A DNA stretch of 64,000 nt from Cerioporus squamosus (lineage: Eukaryota; Basidiomycota; Agaricomycetes; Polyporales; Polyporaceae): positions 62,001-126,000 of the forward strand of contig JABYQS010000006.1 in NCBI GenBank assembly GCA_022592435.1, in the 5' to 3' direction. Every line of letters begins with the position of its first letter. Positions within the stretch are counted from its first letter, which is position 1. Below are positions 44,761 to 55,636 of this stretch, in pieces. A program made the position numbers and the translations under genes. The notes under the pieces were generated by a model that saw only the letters and a program-made list of their open reading frames with translations, was not told the origin of the DNA and did not search any database.

Positions 44761-46728
44761 CAGTTCCTGCAATGCACGAAGTCAGGTCAGACAGTGTCCA
44801 TCTTTCAGAACTCGAACCTACAGGCATCCGGCGGGCGTCCAATCTGACAGTCTTGTCCTTTGCGTAGTTCCTTCCTGACGCGACGGAGGATTCTGAGGTG
44901 GTGGAGGTTCTGGAGGACGATTGCAAGACAAGTGGTTGCGTGGCAGGACACAGAGTAGGAGACGAACTTGACCTTAGCAATAGACGACGCCTATCGCCGT
45001 CGGTGATCGGCGGGTAGTAACGCGTCTCACGTGGTCGTATAAGACGCGTCGGTGGCTCGCGGAGGAGCGCACAATCCAAGTCGCCTTTCTCAAAGTCTCA
45101 TCCGATCCAGTCTGAGGTGTTGCGCACACCATCTCGCGCAGATTTGGGTCAACCGGCGCGCTCCAGACAATGGGATCTGACGGCCTGAGATGCGTCGCAC
45201 GAACCACCTTTGCATAGAGTCACTGCGGGGCGGCGGCAACAACGCTCTCCAGCTCTCCAGAGGATGCCCGGGGGAAAGGTGGTCCCGGAAAGGACGACGG
45301 CGGAGAAGAGAGGCCAAGGTACGAAGAGCTACATGGCGAAGGCGGTTAGTTATGTCAACTCGCCCTCCGAACTCTTCACTCACCGCGTTTGGCGGCGCAA
45401 AAGACATGCTCGCCCGGTCTATACTCAAGCCAGACCGCCTCTCCTCGGCCGATCCTACCACAAGTCACAAACCTTGCCTACCTCGTCCGCGTTCACCTCT
45501 CCTCAGGCACTGGTCAGAGACGCTTCCCATCACTCTCCGACTTCTAGCACCTCCGCAGACCTCCGCGGACTTCTCTCGAGCGACTCTCCCGTCTCTGGCC
45601 AGCAATGCAGCTGCGGCCCCGGGGCAGTCAGCTTGCCGTCTCTCCCGCCGGACAGGAGGATGGGAGACAGCATGACGCGCTGCATTGGAGTCTCGAGTCT
45701 CGACGCGTCGGAGTAGCTGAAAGGGCTACAGCTGTGCCCCAAGAGGAAATCCGGAAGTCCCGCCCATCGCACCCACCCGGGCCATCGCATGCAGGCACAG
45801 CACCCCGGGGAGCACCTGCTGCGGGCCCGCTTCGCGCCTTGGCTATACTTAGCCCTCGAGACGGAGACGGGGCGCATGGTCCGCTCCATGCGCCAGGTCT
45901 TGGACGAGGAAGTACATGCCCGCAAATACTGTACTTGATACCGCCGCGGCGAGCGAACGAGCGAAGGCGGTGTGCTTGACGATGGGGCCTATTGAATGCA
46001 CGACAGGGCTGCTCTCACCGCCTGCAGGCTGCAGGGGGTGCCCAGACACACCGAGTCGCGCGCGGGGATGGGAACACCGTTTATTCGTCGACCACGGTCC
46101 CGGCCATCGTTCGCCTGTCCAACTGGCTGTTGTGACGCTCCAACGTGTCACGAAAACTCAGACTCCTGCCAGCGATGTCAGTTTCATGGAGCAACGTACC
46201 TTTAGCCTGTCCCCCGGTCCTTGCAAGTTGCAACGACGCACGGAAGCAGCCATATGGTTCTATTACTCTTTTCATTGAACTGCTTCGACCGAATGCTTAA
46301 GTATAAAACATAGAACCCTGGACCTAATCCGGGCGGCATGGGTGGTAGGTAGTATGTGATACGGAAGAACCTGCGACCGCCGACCGCGCTCGACGCAGCC
46401 CACAGCATGCAATGCCATGCAGAACACATTCCAGAGAGCGTCGTCGTCGTCGCGATTGCATGCAATACAACAACAAACACAACATCTACTCCTCCTTCTG
46501 ACCGCCGACCCGCCCTCTGCACGCAGGGGCTGGTATGCGACGGGGGCGCCCCAGGCGACGGAGGGCGAGAGCGACACGAGAGAGAAATATTGAACGCAAT
46601 AAACAGGGACAAAGATCAAAGCCGCTTGATGGAGATAGCGGGAATGCGTGGTATATGGCGAGATTGCGGACGGGTGATGGATGATGGGTAGCGATGGGCC
46701 GCGGGGCGTGCGCGGGGGACGGTCGAGC
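44761..46728. other. Unresolved region with weak ORFs
   Basis: Nearly 2 kb without a recognised gene. On the plus strand, 45352-45675 is open ('MSTRPPNSSLTAFGGAKDML...', 107 codons), and two other frames are open nearby because of composition. On the minus strand, about 46020-45850 reads 'VKHTAFARSLAAAVSSTVFA...' and could be one exon of an unknown gene. I cannot join either into a convincing model. Confidence 0.3.
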
Positions 46729-47681
46729 TTACACCCACTCCCAGGTGACGCCCGAGAGACGACCGACGTCGAAGTCGGCGAGCTGCGCGAACGCAGAGGG
46801 AGAGAAGTCGAGGTCCCACATGGCGCAGCCCGTGCAGCGGTCGACGGCCTGAACGGTCACAGACTTGCCCTGGTCTGTGAAGACGGCGGGTTCAGTTCAA
46901 CAGCAATGGCATGGATGTTACGGTGGCCACTCACAAGTCGCCTTGATCTGGCGCTTGCAGAGGTCGTTGTTGTTGGGGTTAGCACCGTTGTAGCCGCTGA
47001 GATGTTGAGAGCATGAGTAGGAGTCAGATGAGCCGAGAATGGCTGTGAACTCACGGGTAGTTGTCATAAAGCTCGTGCGAGACCGCGGCAATGAAGTCGG
47101 AGTCGGAGTTGGTGATGCCGCAAGAACCAAGACCGGTAGCATAGTAGGTACCTAGACAACATGTCAGAAAAGCGGACGGTCGACACATTCGGTAGAATAA
47201 GCTCACCTTGACCCGTGTGAGTGCCGGTCAGGATACCAAGCGGGTCGCTCGCAGAGCCCGAGGACGGGGTGGAGGTGGGCTTGGCCGTGGTTGCCTTGGA
47301 CGTCGTGGGCTTGGCGGTGGTAGCCTGCTCCTTGGTCGACGTCGGCTGCTCCTTGGTGGATGACGGGGTGGTAGTGGGCTCAGCGGCCTTGGTCGTCGCA
47401 GGAGCCTCCGACGAAGTGGGGGCCGCGCTCTCGACGTTCTTGGGCGGGATGATAGAGGACGAGGTCGCGACGGGCGCGCTGCTGCTGCTGCTGGAGCGGA
47501 CCTTGCAGCGGCTGGAGTTGGCGCGCTTCTTCTTGGCAGGGACGATGACGGGCTCGGGGGCGGCCTCGGGCATGGCCGCACGGTGTGCGACGGCGCGGTG
47601 GTCGACGCGGCGGGCCATGTGGGGAGTAGCGAGAGCCGAGAGGGCGAGAGAGGCAACGACGAAAGCCTTGGAGAAGATCAT
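46729..47681 (-). CDS. Secreted expansin-like (barwin/RlpA-type double-psi beta-barrel) protein
   Basis: The ATG at 47681 starts a signal peptide, 'MIFSKAFVVASLALSALATP'. A basic segment ('VPAKKKRANSSRCKVRSSSS') and a long Ser/Thr/Pro/Lys-rich linker with repeated 'TTAKPT' and 'STKEQ' units follow, likely O-glycosylated. After introns the C-terminal domain reads 'TYYATGLGSCGITNSDSDFI', 'CKRQIKATYQGKSVTVQAVD' and 'RCTGCAMWDLDFSPSAFAQL', ending 'GVTWEWV' at 46729. The G-S-C-G...D.C.GC pattern is that of fungal expansin-like proteins lacking the second expansin domain. Such proteins loosen polysaccharides or act as protease inhibitors; the role here is open. A TATA-type element lies at 47782-47788. 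Confidence 0.85.
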
Positions 47682-48205
47682 GGCGGGCGTAAGCGAGCTC
47701 GGATGTTGAGAGAGTGAGAGGGATAGCGAGGGGGCCGGGAAGGACTGGAGGGACACGCTCGAGAAAGGAACGAGAGCGGGCTTATAAGGACAGGCGAGAG
47801 GAAGGAGCGCGGACGGCGAGACTGGAGTCGCTCGTCGGGAGCCTGGAGAGATGGAGATGGAGGAGAGGGAGGGGACGTAAGCGCAAGGGAAGAGGATGCG
47901 TGCCCGCGTCGAAAATAAAGGGTGCCCCCGTCGCGCGTCCCACGGCCTCGGGCTCTCTCCGTCGCTGCGGCCCTTCGATCGGATCTCTCCCTCTGCCTCT
48001 TTTCGCCCAATCGCTGCCCGTCCTGCCAGTGCCTGCGGGCCAGCCGGGCTCTGTCTCCGTCGCCCAGCCAGCCTGCGCACGTCTGGCCGCACAAGCACGG
48101 AGGACGCGTGATGCATTCAAGCCTCGTACACGACCGCCCAACTAGCAGCGCCTCGCCACAGCTCGTACTATACAGCGGTATACAGCTTGCCATACAGCGA
48201 CCGTC
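47682..48205. promoter_or_regulatory. Expansin-like gene promoter and eIF3h 3' flank
   Basis: CTTATAA on the minus strand (47782-47788) lies about 100 nt upstream of the ATG at 47681. The long minus-strand frame through this region is an upstream extension of the gene's own frame or chance, not a separate gene. Confidence 0.4.
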
Positions 48206-49843
48206 TCAGTTCCCGCCATTCGCCTTCGCCGCATACATCTTCACCAGCCCCGTGCTCGCCGTCTCCTCCAGGCTCTTCCCGTACGCATCGATCCGGCCCA
48301 GCAGCAGCATGCTCTCCAGCCGGCTCGGCTCCGGCGGTATCTTGAACAGTCTGCTCACGTCCTCCTCGGGCAGCGGCGGCAGCCCTGCTGCCACCCGCGA
48401 CGCGTTCTCCTCCTTCCGCTTCGCGACGTACGCGTCCGCCCGGACTTTCTCGCGGGCAATCTGCCGCTGCAGGTATGCGAGGTTGCCCTCCTCCGTCTTG
48501 TAGTTGTCAAGCGCCTCCGTGATCAGCTCCAGGTTACGGGGCATGTTCGCGGCGCCCAAGTTGAGTCTTGTGTACGATGGCGGGATCGCAGCTGACGACG
48601 ACGCCAACGCCGGGTTCGCCAACGCCGTCGGGGACGGAGCTGCCTCAGTCAACGCACCCAGGAACGAGCTCACAAGCGCGTTCGTGCGGACTTTGAGAGG
48701 TATTTCCTCCAGGATGGTCGAGAACGTCAGCCGGTGGTCAATAAGGCTGTCCGGGATATCAGTATCGCGTCATCTCGGCGGACGGACGGACGTCAATCAC
48801 CTCGAGGTGCTGAAGTTGCTCTTCTTGTAGGCGTCTAGGAACGCCCTCGTGAGACGGAACGCCCGGAAAGACGCGTTCCCTCGTGCTGTCTGCGAGATGT
48901 CTGTTATGGCAAACCGCACGTTGCGTGTCTCAGCGCGCGCCCAATAAAACATACAGAGACACGTTCTGGGGAGACAAATATACGTACCATGCACGATGAC
49001 CACGCCTCCGTGTCGTAGCCTCTCCTGGTGGATCGCCTGCGTGTCGACAAGTGTTTGGTTGAAAAACGAGCCCAGCGTCATGCCCTGGTAGAACCCGATC
49101 ACGCTGTCGTCCGCCTGCACCTCCTTCAGCGAGCGCAGCATCGATCCCTGGTAACGCGCTGGAAGTCATGTCAGCACCTATAGCTCTCTTCATCGCCGTC
49201 GACAGGCATGAACACGCACCGAGGCCCTTTGACGACTTGTCATCGTCGTCATCGCCGTGGCGGGGCAGAGGGAATGAATTCGACACCTCCAAGGTGCCGT
49301 CGAGATCGAGGCCGAGCAGGAGTCCGTGCGCCGACGAACCCGGAGCTTCTCGTGCGTGCTTGACGATTTTTGAGACAACCTAGAGCGCAACAACAAAAGC
49401 GCAGCGCGTCACCGGGAGCGTCAGCGTAACGTTCTGCGGGTCGCAATAGCAGCCGCGAAACCCCCGGGAACCCCAGAATTTTTGAGCCAGCGTGTGGGCG
49501 CGGAATGTAGACAGGTACCGAGGTTGTCGCAAGAGACGACCGGGCAAACGTGTGTGTACGTGCACGGTGGCCAGGGACGCCCGGGTGGTGGCATGATCCT
49601 TCGATTCGCGCAAGGCTTCAGGCGCACATGGGATGGAGGCTCCGGGAAATTGTGAATCGCAATGAAGAGACTACTCACGATCGCGTCCAGCTGTACGCTC
49701 GTAATGGGGATCTCCGCCTCAATGTCAATCACTTTTGCCATCGACGCGGGGATGGCTTCATAAGTGGGTGCGCTCGGCACAGGCGCAGAGGGGGCTGCGG
49801 GGAGGGATGCAGCAAGAGCTGCTGCCATGGATGTTGCGGCCAT
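48206..49843 (-). CDS. eIF3h: Eukaryotic translation initiation factor 3 subunit H
   Basis: MPN-domain subunit of eIF3. The ATG at 49843 opens an Ala/Pro-rich N-terminus ('MAATSMAAALAASLPAAPSA'), then 'IDIEAEIPITSVQLDAI'. After introns come 'VVSKIVKHAREAPGSSAHGL', 'LDGTLEVSNSFPLPRHGDD' and 'DDSVIGFYQGMTLGSFFNQT', the MPN core. The JAMM metal site is not intact (no H-x-H...S-x2-S-x2-D set), as expected of eIF3h. The C-terminal half has 'EALDNYKTEEGNLAYLQRQI' (helical) and ends 'VKMYAAKANGGN'. Budding yeast lacks this subunit, while filamentous fungi keep it. The start region faces the retrotransposon insertion about 0.8 kb away. Confidence 0.92.
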
Positions 49844-50678
49844 AGTGATGGTCGGAGAGTGCGTTCAGGAGGTGTCGCACCGAGCGTTTTTGACAGTAGC
49901 AGTACCACGGAGAGCAAGGAGAGAGGACGGAGAGCGTAGCCGATACAGTTGAAGCTGCCGGCAATTTTGGACGAGCAGCTAGAGGCTCTTGCCAAACACG
50001 TCAAAACTCGTCCAACCACGTGACTCCGTATCGAGTGCTTCGAATCGGAGTGCCCGACTCTCGAGGAGTTTCACAGCACTCACGATGAAGGACGCACAAG
50101 GAAAGATTGGTCCTGGTGGCCCTGGTAGCAAAAATGAAGACCAAATTGCACAATGTCCGAGTCGACCGCCCGACGCAGGTTACATAGGCAAGAGTAAGGA
50201 CTCCCCCTCCAAAGTGATATATGTATTGTGTATGAGAAATGTCATGGAGTTCCTGGTAATGCTGAAAGCCATGATAACAGGCAAGCTTTGGCGCAAGTCG
50301 TCAAACGGCTGCTCCCCACACGGTCACCCGAGACAAAGATGAATACTTGCTCGGATTCATCACGTATTGCCCTCTCTCCGTCGCAAGTGTCCTGTAGCGC
50401 ACTCTTAGAGCTCATCCGCGCACGATGCGCAAATGTTTGTCAGGTCCCAGTCCGATGACATAGACGGTCCCTTTGCGGCCGCCAAAGCCGAGCAAACGAT
50501 CATCGGCTCGGACGAAGGAAACCATGAGAGCGAAATCGCCCTATGGGCTATGTGAGCGCAGCACCAACGCGCGCAAATGACACCACCAAAGCGCAGAAAC
50601 CAAGGTCTAGAGCATGCAAAGGGTTGCGATTGGAGGGAGAGAGAAGGGAGATCAGTCGGCAGGAGGAGATGACGAAGT
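49844..50678. other. eIF3h promoter and a possible small orphan gene
   Basis: Upstream of eIF3h, a plus-strand ATG at 50085 opens 'MKDAQGKIGPGGPGSKNEDQ...GYIGKS', which meets a GTAAGG donor. Another frame from about 50280 to 50458 ('QALAQVVKRLLPTRSPETKM') could be a following exon. I recognise no family, and the joined model is speculative. Confidence 0.3.
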
Positions 50679-50694
50679 GAAACACGCCATCTAA
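50679..50694 (+). repeat. Left target-site duplication
   Basis: GAAACACGCCATCTAA, identical over 16 nt to 60855-60870. The flanking bases differ (T on the left, G after it here; A before it and T after it on the right), as expected for a duplication made at insertion. Confidence 0.93.
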
Positions 50695-51448
50695 GACGCA
50701 CCTCTCCCTCACACCATCACCTCCTGGTGTTTTCCCACGGTCCAGCTCTTTGAGCTGTCGTACTGGGGGCTTCTGTTACTATTATTATTGGTCCCCTGCT
50801 ATGTCGCTGTGTGTGTACATGCAGCCTAGTGCTGCTCCTGCTTCCAGCGGGACAGGTGTGATGTGTCGGGCTGAGGCCCGTGCGCCTAGGCGTAGGAACT
50901 TGTCCAGTTCCCAACCGTGCGTCTGGGATGCGCTCCCCCCCCTCTCCTCAGTCTGTGTGTCGACCGTCTGGCTGTGTGCGCTCCTCACTGGTCTGTGCTA
51001 GGTGGGGTGTCGCTGAAGCGGTGGTTGTGGAGGCCCGCCTCCCCTCTTGTGGTAGCCAGCTGAGCTGATGAGTAAGTCTGCGCCTAGGTCACCTGACCGG
51101 TCAGGTGGTCTGTGTCTTGGCGCTCGGGGCGGTGGAACTCGACATATTTTGGGTATGTTTCGCTGGGCGATATGCTGCCCCCCCTTCCTGGCCCGCCCCC
51201 CCCATTGCCTCTCGATGTGTGGGGGTGTCCTCTTGTCTCAAGCTGCCTGGAGTTGCTGCTGTTGTTGCAGACCCGTATGTTCCCCGTGGATGCTTCCAAA
51301 TTGCTCTTACGTATTCATCTGACTGATTTTCAACTTTCATCAGTCACCCTGCTACCCTTTCTGCCATCCTGCCCTGCTTCGCTGTGTTGCTGGCATGACA
51401 TAGGCATAGATGCTGGGTACATAACGCTTCAAAGCGGGTCGCGACTGT
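50695..51448 (+). other. 5' leader of the retrotransposon
   Basis: 754 nt, T/G/C-rich on the plus strand, with no long frame that I trust. LINE leaders usually hold an internal promoter; that is inferred. It contains the palindrome at 51090-51107. Confidence 0.5.
51090..51107. repeat. Perfect 18-nt palindrome in the leader
   Basis: CACCTGACCGGTCAGGTG is its own reverse complement, centred on GACCGGTC. It could be a dimeric regulator site or an RNA hairpin in the leader. Confidence 0.7.
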
Positions 51449-52033
51449 ATGGATCCCTCTACCACCGTCCATCGTCTCTATGGCCGTTGGAGACACCAGC
51501 TCGCCCTATCCACCCCTAATCACCTCCTCCCCGTCACCGCACATGTCTATGAGGCCCCAACACCCTTCCCGAGCTTCCTGCGTCCCGGCGACCAGGTCCA
51601 GCTCATCGCAATTTCACCCACGGTGTACCGCACCCTCTTCATGCCGCCAGGGCAAAACATGTACGATGTCTATGACCCTCAGGTGGTCGGACGGGTGGAA
51701 GGAATGCGCGCAGTCGGGCCTGATCGGCTGGTCATACTGGTGGAAAATGCGCGCAGCGAGCATGGGGTCCCTTGGGCGGTGATCTCGGCGCCTTTCGTGC
51801 CAGGAAAGGTGCCAGTAGCGCTCAGCGAGGAGTGCAGGGTTGAATGGGCAAAGGAACTGTTGGAGATGGACTGGGGTTTTGTGCGCTGGGGGGCGAACGA
51901 GGTGGTGGTCGCGGACAACTTGGTCGAGGGTGTTACCCCGCCAGTTAACTACCGCTTCCCGGATCCTAAAATGCGCCGGCGCGATAGGAAAATCACAGAC
52001 AAGGGGGGCGCGTGGAAACCATATGCTCAGTAG
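51449..52033 (+). CDS. Retrotransposon ORF0, 194-aa protein of unknown function
   Basis: An uninterrupted ORF from the ATG at 51449 to the stop at 52031-52033, upstream of ORF1. It starts 'MDPSTTVHRLYGRWRHQLAL', has a central stretch of alternating hydrophobic residues ('DRLVILVENARSEHG', 'GVPWAVISAPFVPGKVPVAL') and ends in a basic tail ('KMRRRDRKITDKGGAWKPYA'). No cysteine motif, membrane span or recognised domain is seen. Its position between the leader and ORF1 and its intact state argue that it is expressed from the element. Typical Tad-group LINEs have only two ORFs, so an extra upstream ORF is unusual. The basic tail might bind nucleic acid; that is speculation. Confidence 0.65.
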   Translation: MDPSTTVHRLYGRWRHQLALSTPNHLLPVTAHVYEAPTPFPSFLRPGDQVQLIAISPTVYRTLFMPPGQNMYDVYDPQVVGRVEGMRAVGPDRLVILVENARSEHGVPWAVISAPFVPGKVPVALSEECRVEWAKELLEMDWGFVRWGANEVVVADNLVEGVTPPVNYRFPDPKMRRRDRKITDKGGAWKPYAQ

Positions 52034-52971
52034 ATCATGTGACCCTGTGTTAAGGCCGTTATGGCCAGTTATGCAATTATGATGACATGTACCCATGTGA
52101 TTGGGCTAGGGCCACGCCATGCCGCGGTCTCTGCCGTATGGCCGGTATCGCCGGCATAAGGGTCTCGGCCTCTGATGTCCGTGGTCTGGGCAGGGGCTGT
52201 CCTGCTAAGAAAGAAGTTTTCCCGCTCGCGTGCTTGGGATCTGCCGTGGCCTGGAAATCACCGGGAACACGTGGAAGGTCTGGGCTGAGGGTCGATGCTG
52301 ATTAGATCTGCAGTCCCTCGTGCTAGATTACCGTGCGAGCTGTGCCTGCTGGTGAGGTCACGAGGCTAAGTAGGCCACGTGAATGGCCTGGGTTGCGGGT
52401 CTCCACAGATTAGATTATGCTTGCGCCTCGGGAAGATTGGCGCGCGCGCTAGGGCCTGTGTCCGGGTGGGCCAAACTTCGTCGACCTTGATATCGGCGGG
52501 TGCCGACGCTGTCCTGAACTGCTTCTTGGTTCCCTCTCTGGACGCCGCGCGACTGCCATCGGCCCCGCTCTCTGCGTCGTCCTCCGGCTTTGCTCCTTGG
52601 CTGACTGATATATCAGTCAGCTCTCTGCTTCTCTGTTTTTTCTTGGAGCCTGCTCGCCGCTGTCTCTGCTTCCTTGCCTCCCGCTGCCAAACCCTCCTCG
52701 CTCTCTGGGACTTCTCCCGCAGGACCCGGCCGACTTTCATGACGCGAGCAACGCGTACGACGGCTTCAGCGTGAGAATGCACGCATGCAGAGGGATTTGA
52801 ACGGCATATAAGCTGGTGAGTGGTTCGTTTTCCAACAGGTTGCCTTGTATGCTGCCTCCTGCCACACCTCGTCTCACCCCAATCCCCGACTTCCCTTCGC
52901 ACGCGCCCAGCGTGCACGCTGCTTGCAACGCCGCCCATCCCTTGTCCCGCTCGCCATCCCCGCTCTCTGCT
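52034..52971 (+). other. ORF0-ORF1 spacer of the retrotransposon
   Basis: About 940 nt. Holds the 22-nt palindrome at 52600-52621. The ORF1 frame is open upstream of 52972 and contains another in-frame ATG at 52849, which could be the true ORF1 start. No other gene is supported. Confidence 0.5.
52600..52621. repeat. Perfect 22-nt palindrome upstream of ORF1
   Basis: Two adjoining half-sites, GCTGACTGATA and TATCAGTCAGC, with no spacer. The centre is the AT-rich TGATATATCA. It lies 372 nt upstream of the ORF1 ATG at 52972. Confidence 0.75.
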
Positions 52972-55360
52972 ATGCCTCTCCCTCTCGACGTTACCAACGA
53001 CATCTTCCGTGACATCCCCCATGTCCGCGATCTCACTGCCGAGGGCCCTCCGGGGCCTACCACTAGGGCCGACCGTGACGACGGCGTTGGCAACCTTACC
53101 CAGGCTTTCGTCTGGCAGCCTACGACCCAGGTAAGTCCGCGTCACTTCTTTTCTCATAGTCTCTTAGGTTAATGGATGGGCAGGACGTCATTGCTGCCCA
53201 CAAGGAGCAAGACTCTCCTACGCCCCTGCGAGTTCACGCACCTATCGCCTATGTCGTCCCCCCGCACGTGCCGTGCTTCACGCCTGCGCTGCTCCCCGCC
53301 GCCCCTGTCCAGACGATGGGGATGGCGGCTGCTGCTGTGCCGACTAGAGTCCCTGCTGGAGGTGGCGCTCGGGCTGGCGCTGCTGTCCCTGCTGCTCACG
53401 TCGCCGCGGTGCAGCGAGGCGTTGACCAAGGACCAGCCGCAGCCACCACGCCGGTTTCCCCGGCTACTGCTCTTGCTGGGCTGAGTCTCCAGCAAGCTGC
53501 TGCTGCTACCGGCTCTAGCACCGGTGATACAAGCGCCCCTGGCTTAGTGCTGCTTGCTGATACTGCTGTTGATGTATGATCGTCCTCATGTGCTCCCATC
53601 TTTGTACTAAAAACTGGTCATGTAGTACCTCGAAACAATTGCGCCCCACTCCCCTATGATGGAAGATGTGAGGCCCGAACGCACTGAACCTGCTCGCACT
53701 GAAAAGCCGGCTATTGCTCGGCTGCGTGACCCGCTGCTGCATTTGGGTGTGTGCCCTACCCTAAACCTTATTAAAATGACGCTTACGTCTGGCAGATCGA
53801 CCGATCCCGGGAGTTCTCATCGATCACGATGAGCTTCTCCGGCAGCAGCAGGCGCTGGTCTCTCACCAGCTCGCGCATGACGAAGCTAGGGCGTGTTCGA
53901 ATGTCGTCCTCAATCCCAAGGCACAGTATTACTCCTTCAACATGCCGAGTGGGCCTCTGGTTGACCCGATGGCTCTCCGTGACTACGCTCCGATGGAAGT
54001 GGATGGTGTTCCCTATCCTCGGGAGCGGCTTGCCCATGCAAACGTTACTGGGTCCGGGTCCGATGCTTCGGACAGCGAGCTCTATCCTCCGGCTCCCCTT
54101 GAGCCTAATCTCCCGGACGATCCCCCTGGAGCGTATCAGGTGCCGCATCGGTTCACTGGGGAAGAGCAGCAAGGCATGCGACTTCTTACCGGTGAACGTC
54201 GGTACTTCCATGATGTCCCCATCCGCAACTCCTCTGCGATCAGCACTGCTATTCAGGGCGCGTCCGCGAACATCCCCCAGGTCTGGACCATCCCTGATGT
54301 GGTCCATGACGCGCGCCATCTCGCGGGCGGCCATGCGGCTCCGCCGCAGCCGGCCATCCTCTCCACCCAGGCGAACGTCTTCCAGTTTATGGCAATCCCT
54401 GCGACCGGTATCCCGGCGATGCATTTTGACGACCCTGAGACACTGCTCAAAGGTCTCGCGGCGGAGCGCATCCATGTCATCTTCCGCCAGCCTCAGTGCT
54501 CCATGGTGCTGACTCGCGTCTACAATGGCGGTGTGCCGCGCGCGCACAACGTCAAACAGCAGTCGGATGCCCTGGCCGAGGCGATCACAGCAATCACTAA
54601 CGCCACTGACTTCATTGTTGTGCCTCCCGCGCAGTCCTGGAACTCTGAACTCTCGCACCAGGACCAGCCTGAAACGTGGGCAGTCCTGCGCCTTGACGCT
54701 ACGCAGGTCCGCGCGCTCGTCCGCCAAGCGCTGTGGTCCTCGCACAAGATCACCTTCATGGCCTTCAACCGCGATATCCGTTTCGGTCGCTTCATTGGCC
54801 GAATCGGCTACTATACTCATAACGCCGACCAAGATATCGAGAACTCCATCAAACGGACCTTCGCGGGCCCTCTCGTCCTCCCCAGCATCCGCTCCCTCGT
54901 GGCCAGCCACCCTAACATGACACCGGTCGAGGTTGAGCCCGCCGTGGAGCGTGTGCTCGACTCTCTCCGCGTCAAAGTCATCACCTACCCGAACGGCAAT
55001 ATCATTGCGAACGTGTACTGTGACTCTCCAACGTTCGCGGTCGAGTCCTGGCGGACTTGGGTTGCCTACGTCCGCACTGTTCCTTTCTGGTCTGATCTCA
55101 ACCCCACGGGCACCTTCCTGCGGACAATCAGGTGCGCGGGCTGCTCTGGAGCGGATCACCCGTCGTTTATGTGCCCGTACCCGCTCCTTCCAGGCTGGAA
55201 TGGACCGGAGCCTGGTGCGGCTTCGATTGAAGGGCCGACAAACCAGCCAGGGCCTCCCGGGCCGGCTCTGAATGGTCGTGGAGGACAGCACGGCACCCAC
55301 CCGTACCGCGGAGGGAGTTTCCGGGGCCGTCGCGGCCGGGGACGCGCTTCTCCTGTTTAG
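52972..55360 (+). CDS. Retrotransposon ORF1 (gag-like, CCHC knuckle), interrupted by three introns
   Basis: Exons 52972-53130, 53184-53573, 53626-53746 and 53796-55360 join to a 744-aa frame. The introns (53, 52 and 49 nt) all have GT...AG ends and keep phases 0, 0 and 1. The N-terminus reads 'MPLPLDVTNDIFRDIPHVRD', exon 2 is Ala/Pro-rich, and exon 4 has 'DHDELLRQQQALVSHQLAHD' and the long body. Near the C-terminus 'CAGCSGADHPSFMC' is an exact C-x2-C-x4-H-x4-C zinc knuckle, followed by an RG-rich tail ('FRGRRGRGRASPV'). This is the expected ORF1 RNA-binding layout. Without splicing the frame is broken by stops. Alternative start at 52849. Either the introns are genuine, which is rare in a retrotransposed element, or ORF1 is read in pieces. 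Confidence 0.75.
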
Positions 55361-55636
55361 ATTCTACTTCCCTGCCCTAGCTGCTTCCTTGCTATCCTGC
55401 CCCTCAACGGGCTACTGTATTCCGATGCCTTCAACAGGCTGTACGGACATCTCATTACCGCTACTGTACAATGTAAGGTCGCCTCTGGGCCTGTTTCTGC
55501 TGTCTCGCAATTGTAAAAACCTTCCCGGAACTCCGTGGCGGCCGGCTGCCGTCTCAGCCTGCTAGATCGGTACTCTCGCGGGTCTAAAATACAACTCACC
55601 ACGAACACCTTATACAACAAAACACATACACTACGG

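Noticed and set aside
47064..48116. 350-codon minus-strand ORF extending the expansin-like gene upstream
   Set aside because: The signal peptide begins exactly at the ATG at 47681, with a TATA-type element about 100 nt upstream; the extra 145 codons are low-complexity promoter sequence.
52785..52800. tRNA T-arm-like GTTCAAATC on the minus strand in the LINE spacer
   Set aside because: No matching acceptor, D or anticodon arms at tRNA spacing; a chance match.
53783..55300. 505-codon ORF antisense to ORF1 of the retrotransposon
   Set aside because: It mirrors the GC-rich third positions of ORF1 exon 4, shows no motif, and is broken by the exon structure outside that exon.
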